Source: Takakia lepidozioides (taxonomy: Eukaryota; Streptophyta; Takakiopsida; Takakiales; Takakiaceae). From it: a stretch of 60,000 nucleotides of DNA. A program made the translations under genes and the position numbers. The notes beneath the pieces are model-generated. The model was given only the letters and a program-made list of their open reading frames with translations. It was not told where the DNA came from and did no database searches. This document shows, in pieces, positions 53,901 through 60,000 of the stretch. Each line of letters starts with the position of its first letter. Position 1 is the first letter of the stretch. The DNA lies in assembly GCA_030704615.1 (NCBI GenBank), contig CM060731.1:45324001-45384000 (forward strand), in the 5' to 3' direction.

Positions 53901-56900
53901 AATAAGAATAAAGGTGACATCACAGATGTTTGCATGGGAACCTCTTGCCACAATATCCTAGATGCACATCTGATTTCAAGGGCTGGTGATTCCTCTAACT
54001 GATTCTAAACCTGGAAAGTGTCTGAGGCCACCAACTTTTGCATTGGAAACTCTTGCCAGATATCCTAAATGCCCCCCTGATTCCAAAGGCTGGTGATCCT
54101 TTTCAGTGATTTTAATCCTGAAAAGTGAACACAAGTTGGGGGTTGGAAATTCCCAGTCCGAAAACAGTGGATGGGCATTCTCGTCTATTGACAGCCAATG
54201 TTGGGAGTTACAAACCCATCGCACAGGATCAGTGCACTCAAAATGTACAATACCCCAACTAAACAACTCGATCCTGCACAACTATTTTTCAAATGCAAGG
54301 CGTGTGGGGTTTGGTACCAAACGGAGTAAGAACTACGTAAATGAGGACAGAAGCAGGATAACAACTGTGATGAAAGGACTCACACTTGAGCTCCGACAAC
54401 ACAGTGGAAACTTGAGTCACCAGTTGAACTTTGCACGTCTTTCCCATTTCCATTGCGCTTGCTGGATATGCGTGCAAAACACACGGCAAAAATGCCACAA
54501 AAGCGAATAGAGTAATCAGTGACGAATTGACGCACATCTGACAAGCCTCATATTGCGACCTGCACCCCTGCAATGTAGACAGACTCAGCAAGAGACCCCA
54601 GGCCACAAAACCAAGGAAGGCTAAAATAGTTTACAGAAAGTGTATTGGGTTCTTAAGAGCATAAAGAAGACCGAGACAGCGAGAGAAAGGGAGAGCGGTC
54701 TTGCCTTTTCGCCGTCCCGGATTTCTTAGAGAGTCTTGCAACACCTGCGATGAGAACATGCCGAGCTGCGTTTCTCAAACAACCACACATTTGTGGAACT
54801 TGTCAGCACCTACATCACTATTACTCATCAGGCACCATCTCTCGTATCCCGCAGTACCATCATTACCAAGTTTGCCATCCAGTTATTGAGGAAAGGAACT
54901 AAACCTCTAGCTTGATTAGCAATGCAATCAATCTTTGGTCACTAGTCCAACGCGCACAGCCCCCCCCCCCACAACACCTTCATTCCAGAATCTGTGGGTT
55001 AGAAAGTAGTGAATGAACGTTTGCTCGAACCATTTGACTCTTACCAAATGATAAGGACTAGACTGGATGAAGTCCTCTCCCCTGTTCATTCCATCATCCA
55101 TCGTGCTGCAAGATGGGAACCACAAACACAAACTGTGACCTCGTTTCCTTACAGTTCACAGATCAGTTAGCTGGTTCCACAAATAGAATCAGGAAGTGAA
55201 ATGAAACTTAAAACTCCACATGTGCATAAAAGAAAATGACCATTGATAGATGCTATGCATCAATATTTATTGAGCACATCTAATCTTTACTAGACTGATC
55301 CTTGAATCCACACATAATTTGGTCAATGAATGCTAAGCTCGCCTACCCACCAATTGACTTCCTGCTGGCAACTGCTAAATAGACTCTTGACATAATTGGC
55401 ACACATGTTCACAATCGACACTTTTCACTTGAACAGATTGGAGCTGGACAATGTCTAAACAAAGATTTGATTATCCAACTCCAAGAAGAGAGCTCACCTG
55501 CTCAACACCATGCGAAGTTGGTGGAAGGGCCAAACATACACGCCCACCATTTTCATTTGCAAATCTCCAGCACTTCCATACATGCCATCTCGCAGCACAA
55601 CCTCTCCCTGGAGCAATCCCCACAATACGCATTCAGCATTTTCATACTGAAATTTCCTTCAACATGCCTTGACATATCACCACACCAACAAACTCATGAT
55701 GAAATGGGCTTTACAGCACTTCATTTGAAATTTAATCAAAAACATACCGCCAACATTTACCATAAGGCCATTGTAGTCCCTCACAGAAAGGTCTGGAGAG
55801 TTAGGTATGTCTGATAAACGGGAAGCTAATAATTCTACTCAGCAAATTATAGCCCAGCTGCTCAAGATCCTTATTACTACGACACAACGGAAACTGCAAG
55901 TCACTAGTCAGCCACGCAGGCTTACAAGATCCACTTCGTTCATGCATAGTATGCTCTGCCTACATTAGGGCGGCCGCGAAAAAGTGAGCACACACCATGA
56001 GAAGGCCCGTGGCATCCAACTCTGGTTCTTCAGGTATGGGTGATGTACTCTCCGGTCTTAATGGTGTGAGAGGTCCAGATGAAGAGTCCAGGGAAACAGC
56101 AGTAAGTCACAAGTAGTTACCTGGACGTAGTGGATGCCCAGTACATCGCTCGCAGAGCTGGTCAGCTCAAATATAATGTTTCCATTTGTCTTCTGAAAAT
56201 CTGGATATTTAGCAGAATGGTTGCCATCCTGAAGCGCCCAAGTTCCTGAAAGAAAAATGGAAGAGAGAGAGAGAGAGAGATAAGTGTGAGAGAAAGACAA
56301 AAAGAGAGAGCTTTCATAGCAGAGGAATTTTTTGACAGCTGCCTCAAGCAAAAGGTGGGTTTAGAAGTCCCTGATATATTCATTTGAACATAAAATCCTG
56401 GCGTGAAACCATGACATCAAATAAGTGCAGACAACCAAGCTGCAATGGAATATGGTAGCACTCACCCTTGTAGGTACCCGTGATGTTCAACATAGAATAT
56501 GGACCCATCACCCCTCCACCTCCTTCTGTTAAAAGCCTCTGCATGGACCCGAACAAGCAGACTGCCGTCGTTTAATTTCGCACACAACACACCTGAGCAG
56601 GTAGCCCATTGGTTGGGTGTTTGTTCCTTGCCTGTGCATAACCTAGGTGATCCAGGGTTCAAAGTGTCCACCTTCCAGTGGAAGGCAGTAACCTTCGGAA
56701 TAGACTATAACTTACGATAACTTCAGGAGTCCTCTTTCCTTCTTGCACACAACTATAGTCTTGGCTTTACATTGTGGTCAACTAAAGTAAAACCTCTGAA
56801 TAGTACTACTGAGACCTTTACTATAGTGCTGGGTGAGCAGAGAGAGAGAGGGAGTGACTATGCTACAAATGAACAGCAGAGGAGATCCAATTATCTCCGA

Positions 56901-58191
56901 ACCAGTGGAGATAGGGGTTCAACATGGCTGTTCACAATCAGTAGAGGCAAAAGTCATTCACGTGGACCTAGACCAACCATCTGCTAACAACCAACCCAAA
57001 GCTCAGAAGTTGGTCCCAACAATTTTAATTGTGACCAAACTCCTTTGAACAGCTTAAGGATGGAGTTATGATTTCCTAAGGAAAACTTGTGCCATTACAG
57101 ATAAGTAGAAAATGCAGGTTAATAAACCCTTTTACATTTACAAGGTAGTGCAAAGAACAGAACCCCACTCCAACAACTATATGTAAAACAGTGAAAGTCA
57201 ACTTGACTACCCTGGATGCTGGGGCATACCCACAGACGACCACCAGGCCCCGCAACCTCACAAATTGAGTGGTCACAGGAACACAGGGAGCTCCAGAACT
57301 CTGGAGAGGTGTGCAAAGAGCCATTTTGATGAGAGCACATCCCTGCTGAGCCCTGACACACAAGGGAAGAGGAAGAGAGGAGTTCGAAATGGATATGGGG
57401 CACATAGAGACAGAGAGGTATCTAGACAACAGAGAAAGACCTTCAACCTAGGAATACCATTCTGACCCCAGATTGACATATACGTTATATCTGAGCACCA
57501 GGCTGAGCATTGCGTTCACCGCATCCCAGCATGGCTTGATTACGAAGCCATCCAATTACTTATGGAGGTAGGTCAAGGCCCTTGCAGTTGCTTGTTAAAA
57601 AAGTAGGAGACATAACCAAGAATGAACTTGAAAAGGCCAGTATCAGAAGGTCTGAGACACCCCAGATGATGCCAGGAAGCTCCCTCACCATTTGACCAGA
57701 AATAATGCTGGTTGGAAGTATGAGTCAGGGTGCGTCGAAAAACAGTATGGTCAGAATTGTAGTACCAACACACTGGAGTGTTCAAGATGAAGCTGTCACT
57801 GCAGACAGAGCTAGGAGAGAGACAGAAGGACGCAGAGGAGGGGTGGCAGGAATACCTCGTTCACCCATGGCGAATTGCCAAAGTTAAAACCTTTCTCTTT
57901 CAGCGGCCTGAATCCAGCGGCTGAACCCCATGATAAAAAAAGTGTAGCCACCCAAAAAGCCAATGAAAAAGGAGGCGCATAGTGGTTCCTGCTTGCTGCA
58001 TTCAAGGCCGAGTTCGGACCAATATCTCCTCTCCGCGATCCCTTAAAGCATCCAGTCACCACAGGTTCCTTATCAAATAACCTTCGACTAGCTAGACCAT
58101 CCTTGGGGAGCATATTCTCGACACTTTGTCGCCCGTGCACTCTCTTCTCCTCATCGGCCGCAGTCACTCCCACACAGTCCCTCGTGCGCAT
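50177..58191 (-). CDS. FLY1/FLY2 (Tul1/Dsc1-type) transmembrane RING E3 ubiquitin ligase, whole gene
   Basis: Endomembrane (Golgi/endosome) multi-pass E3 ligase; the Arabidopsis FLYING SAUCER1 relative affects cell-wall pectin methylesterification, and yeast Tul1 acts in membrane-protein quality control. Fourteen exons, minus strand: 58191-57856, 56525-56466, 56245-56121, 55607-55498, 55105-55045, 54765-54705, 54461-54384, 53883-53717, 53478-53419, 53219-53126, 52386-52219, 51559-51231, 50914-50774, 50278-50177. From exon 2 to the stop every junction keeps frame and reads as the conserved protein. All introns are GT-AG except intron 6, which is GC-AG. The link from exon 1 (phase 0) to exon 2 (phase 1) does not fit, so a small exon is missing from my model. 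About 560 residues are assigned. Confidence 0.93.
51231..51559 (-). CDS. FLY-type ligase exon 12 (central membrane segments)
   Basis: 329 bases: YGFLLGGILIMYELQNMLRY, ILLFFYSFWIPQIVANVVRD, SRKPLHPHYILGITATRLVI, PLYTFGCPKNFLRV, then ASILLLQHYFGARCFIPRQ. The SFWIPQIVANVVRDSRKPLH stretch and LQHYFGxRCFxP are family hallmarks. Several membrane helices. Acceptor GATGCAG|ATGGG, donor CAG|GTATAAA. Confidence 0.96.
51635..51660. repeat. (CT)n microsatellite in ligase intron 11
   Basis: CTCTCT run of about 20 bases just upstream (in transcript sense) of exon 12. Confidence 0.85.
52219..53883 (-). CDS. FLY-type ligase exons 8-11 (first membrane segments)
   Basis: Exon 8: YGEHDRQECEMQGLVEGPI ... CFSPLIVNATSVNVELYYNK ... 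AVNYTLMVTF. Exon 9 is only 60 bases: ISFLQVLFLIRQMEHSNTQS. Exon 10: GAAKVSLLMIGQQAIMDAYL, then CLLHLTAGILV. Exon 11: ESLFNAFATAAFFKFVIFSI, then FEMRYLLAIWKARRPVSSGD, GWETMRRELSVLYSRF. Hydrophobic helices at VTFISFLQVLFLI, DAYLCLLHLTAGIL and AFFKFVIFSI are membrane segments; RQMEHSNTQSGAAKVS is the conserved loop. Confidence 0.95.
54384..56525 (-). CDS. FLY-type ligase exons 2-7 (lumenal domain)
   Basis: Exon 2: VMGPYSMLNITGTYKG. Exon 3: GTWALQDGNHSAKYPDFQ ... DVLGIHYVQ. Exon 4: GEVVLRDGMYGSAGDLQM ... GVYVWPFHQLRMVLS. Exon 5: TMDDGMNRGEDFIQSSPYHL. Exon 6: LGMFSSQVLQDSLRNPGRRK. Exon 7: SAMEMGKTCKVQLVTQVSTV. These are the conserved lumenal blocks (NITGTY, VxGVYxWPFxQLRMV, SPYHL, xFSSQVxQ). Exon 6 ends AAAAG|GCAAGA (54705/54704), a GC donor; splicing there gives RRK-A-SAMEMGKT in frame. 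Confidence 0.93.
56258..56284. repeat. (GA)n microsatellite in ligase intron 2
   Basis: GAGAGAGAGAGAGAGA run close to the acceptor of exon 3; on the transcript strand it gives a pyrimidine-rich tract. Confidence 0.85.
56586..56735 (+). mobile_element. SINE in ligase intron 1
   Basis: A-box-like TAGCCCATTGGTTGGGTG and B-box-like GATCCAGGGTTCAAAGTG about 45 bases apart, followed by the family body GTGTCCACCTTCCAGTGGAA and ACTATAACTTACG. It shares its body with the 39.4-kb SINE and its head with the 59.73-kb one. Confidence 0.7.
57856..58191 (-). CDS. FLY-type ligase exon 1 (signal peptide)
   Basis: 112 codons. A hydrophobic stretch, FSLAFWVATLFLSWGSAAG, is followed by FRPLKEK. This matches the signal peptide then R-P-L-R/K-E start of the mature lumenal domain in FLY proteins. 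Two in-frame Met codons are possible (58191, and MLPKDG near 58113). Donor: GAG|GTATTCC at 57855. Confidence 0.7.
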
Positions 58192-58199
58192 ACAGAGAG

Positions 58200-59150
58200 A
58201 TCAATCCCACACCATCACTTACTACCATTCTTCCATCCAAAGCTCTGCTTGCCATCAACCACCGCAGATACTGCGAAAATTCCAGAATTTTCATAACCCA
58301 AACTCGAAACAAAAAACCAATCCCACACACGCAAGCAGCAGGACAGTGTGGAGGCCAGCAAGATCCTAAGGACGCACACAATCCTGCGTCTTCTCGCTCC
58401 ACAGAGACGAAGAAGGGGGACGACGCAAGCACGCAGAGGACAAGAGGTCGCAGGCGTCGGGTCTGGCACCGTTCTGGGGCCACCGTCAGCAGCCGGTCGT
58501 CATCTACGACTCATCCATCTCTCCTTCAGTTTCTCATCCACTGAACGTCCCACGCCCATGACTGTATGGTTCTCATCCATGATCTTCAGTGTTTTGTCAT
58601 CCATTCCCCACTCGTTTTGATACTTTTCATCCATGATCAGTTTATCCTTGTTTTTACTCAATTTTCATGTTCCTAGAAAAGACACACCTGACAGACCTAC
58701 ATATCCATCCTATTCTATTCATCCATCACATTCATTGCCAGACTCATTCACCTTTCTGTCAACTGTTGACTAGCATAACTTAACTTAGCTGCCGGCCAGG
58801 CTACTAGGTAGAAACCCGGATCGCTACGGAGAAAAAAACAATTTGCAAGAAAAACAAATCCACGACGGTCTCTCATGGTGTTTTCTCAAGGGTTTTTGTT
58901 TTTTCCGGCCTCCATCCCCCTTGGGTTTGAAAACATAGAAACAATAATCAACCTCCAAGCTACCGGAGTCTACCAACAAACATTGTGGGATTATAGTTAC
59001 TACAGTTTGCTATCAAAGTGACAATCGCTGTAGAGCAATTTAAGTTTGGATACCTACTACTTCCTAAGTGACTCTATTGTTGTGGAACCAAGCATATAAT
59101 TTGCATATATAAATGTGAGGAAGCAATCAGTGAGGTCCAAACTCCAAACA
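58200..59150 (-). promoter_or_regulatory. Upstream region of the ligase gene
   Basis: GC-rich 58330-58500 (GACGACGCAAGCACGCAGAG) directly upstream of the start codon probably holds the 5' UTR and promoter. No TATA element can be assigned. Repeated CATCCAT words at 58505-58730. The rest is featureless. Confidence 0.35.
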
Positions 59151-59157
59151 ATCATCA

Positions 59158-59355
59158 TGTAAAGTAAAGTAAAGTAAAGTAAAGTATGACGCCTCCCAAG
59201 GAAGCCTAAATTATGGTGTCTCTTGATCCCAAAGGGCTACTGCCTTTTGGCGAGAAGGTGGACACCTTTGGGATACCAAAGGGTGGATTGAACCCACAAC
59301 CACTTTGGAGGTGGTATGTGCCCATTAGCACTCAGCCTACAATTTGGTTGTTGTA
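59158..59355 (-). mobile_element. SINE with (TTTAC)n tail, reverse orientation
   Basis: The minus strand reads: A-box-like AGGCTGAGTGCTAATGGGCA, B box GTTGTGGGTTCAATCCAC, body GTGTCCACCTTCTCGCC...GCAGTAGCC, and 3' end GGGAGGCGTCATACTTTACT continuing as TTTAC repeats (59158-59185 on plus as AAAGTAAAGTA). Same family as 39.4 kb. Confidence 0.8.
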
Positions 59356-59371
59356 TCATGTAAGTATGTAC

Positions 59372-59719
59372 CAGTGTTGGGCAGATATTTGATTTTTTTC
59401 ATAACCGGCAGTTCCGGTTGTTTCGAATTTTTGGAAACTATTAACCGCGGTTGCGGTTATTAAATTTTTTATGGCTAAATATAACCTCAGCTGTTACGGT
59501 TACTTGCAAACCTCAAATAATCGACGGTTTTCATCAAATAACCGAGGGTATTGGGCGGTTCTTTACAAGGTTTTTTGCTGGTTATTTGAATGTGTGACCT
59601 CCGCCGGTTCCTAACTGGACCGGTTACTTAATTTTTCACCTCCGCCGGTCATATATATATATAACCGGATAGGTAACCGCCGGGTATTAGAGAGAAATTC
59701 AAATATCCGCCCAACACTG
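59372..59719. mobile_element. hAT-type MITE 3 (348 bp, near-perfect 8-bp TSD)
   Basis: Ends CAGTGTTGGGCAGATATTTGA and TCAAATATCCGCCCAACACTG (one mismatch) with flanking octamers GTATGTAC and GTATGCAC (7/8). The terminal CAGTGTTGG is shared with the other two MITEs, but the interior is different, rich in AACCG and CCGGTT words. Confidence 0.88.
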
Positions 59720-59730
59720 GTATGCACTAG

Positions 59731-59820
59731 AGCAGGCAGCGGAGTGGTTTAGTGTTTGTGCCTTGCCTGGGCGTAACCTAGGTGATCCATGGTTCAAAGT
59801 TTCCACTTTCCAGTATTCTT
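59731..59820 (+). mobile_element. SINE 5' fragment
   Basis: GCAGCGGAGTGGTTTAGTG (A box), TGCCTTGCCTGGGCGTAACC, and GATCCATGGTTCAAAGTT (B box) match the head of the SINE at 56586. The body breaks off after TCCACTTTCCAG. Confidence 0.65.
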
Positions 59821-59900
59821 GGGGATCATTGAAGGGACTCTTCCTCTCAGCAATCTTCTTGAGTAATCTTGGGGATCATTGAAGAGACTTTTCCTTTGAG
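59819..59900. repeat. 49-bp direct repeat
   Basis: CTTGGGGATCATTGAAG(G/A)GACT(C/T)TTCCT occurs twice, starting at about 59819 and 59868. Confidence 0.75.
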
Positions 59901-60000
59901 ATGTGTCCTCTTTGTTTCTTTCTTCCCCACCTCAATAAGTCATTCAAGATTCCTTCAGTCAATAAAAATGAATAAATATGGAAAGAATAATTGAAGCATC

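Noticed and set aside
57076-57429. 117-aa minus frame inside ligase intron 1
   Set aside because: No family match, overlapping frames of equal quality, and location in an intron.
57573-57785. Exon 2 of the ligase gene at 57.6-57.8 kb
   Set aside because: The end phase fits but the start phase does not, and the peptide (NTPVCWYYNSDHTVF) has no counterpart I know in the family. Kept only as a candidate in a finding.

Overview
The window looks like nuclear DNA of a streptophyte with a large, repeat-filled genome. Coding capacity is low, host genes are split by introns, plant-type families are present (UDP-glycosyltransferase, PPR, a FLY1/Tul1-type transmembrane RING ligase), and much of the rest is decayed mobile DNA. 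A Ty3/gypsy element carrying a cytosine-DNA-methyltransferase domain points to a charophycean alga, because such retro-methyltransferases are reported from charophytes. A Chara-like genome is my best guess, inferred rather than proven. A run of exactly 500 N (6008-6507) is a scaffold gap.

Layout. 1-8.4 kb: a minus-strand Ty3/gypsy element of Tat/Athila character (primer-binding site, gap, protease, RT, RNase H, integrase, a repeat-encoded tail, then an extra 294-aa ORF). 8.7-11.9 kb: a scrambled copy of a second gypsy family, including an in-place inversion. 14.0-20.4 kb: two UGT copies, one a 3' remnant and one full length but frameshifted. 20.7-24.5 kb: direct repeats, a chromovirus remnant and a hAT-type MITE. 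25.1-26.7 kb: PPR pseudogene pieces. 28.0-32.4 kb: 5' part of the methyltransferase-bearing gypsy element (gag, DNMT3-like domain, start of RT). 33.6-37.8 kb: simple repeats, poly-G tracts and fold-back repeats around a hypothetical two-exon gene. 38.2-41.1 kb: PIF/Harbinger remnants, a SINE and a second MITE. 41.5-45.5 kb: the best preserved UGT gene, paralogous to the 15.4-20.5 kb segment. 45.6-46.8 kb: a 5'-truncated LINE. 48.3-48.8 kb: another PPR remnant. 50.2-58.2 kb, minus strand: a well-supported 14-exon gene for a FLY1/FLY2 (Tul1/Dsc1-type) endomembrane E3 ubiquitin ligase. 56.6-59.9 kb: SINEs and a third MITE.

Only two loci look like working host genes: the UGT at 41.96-44.79 kb and the FLY-type ligase at 50.2-58.2 kb. 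The UGT segment was duplicated with its promoter and introns, and the copies later diverged by different insertions. The most notable feature is the DNMT3-like domain between gag and RT at 30.5-31.6 kb. It keeps motifs I, VI and VIII, but its catalytic PCQ reads PYQ and its frame is broken, so this copy is probably dead.
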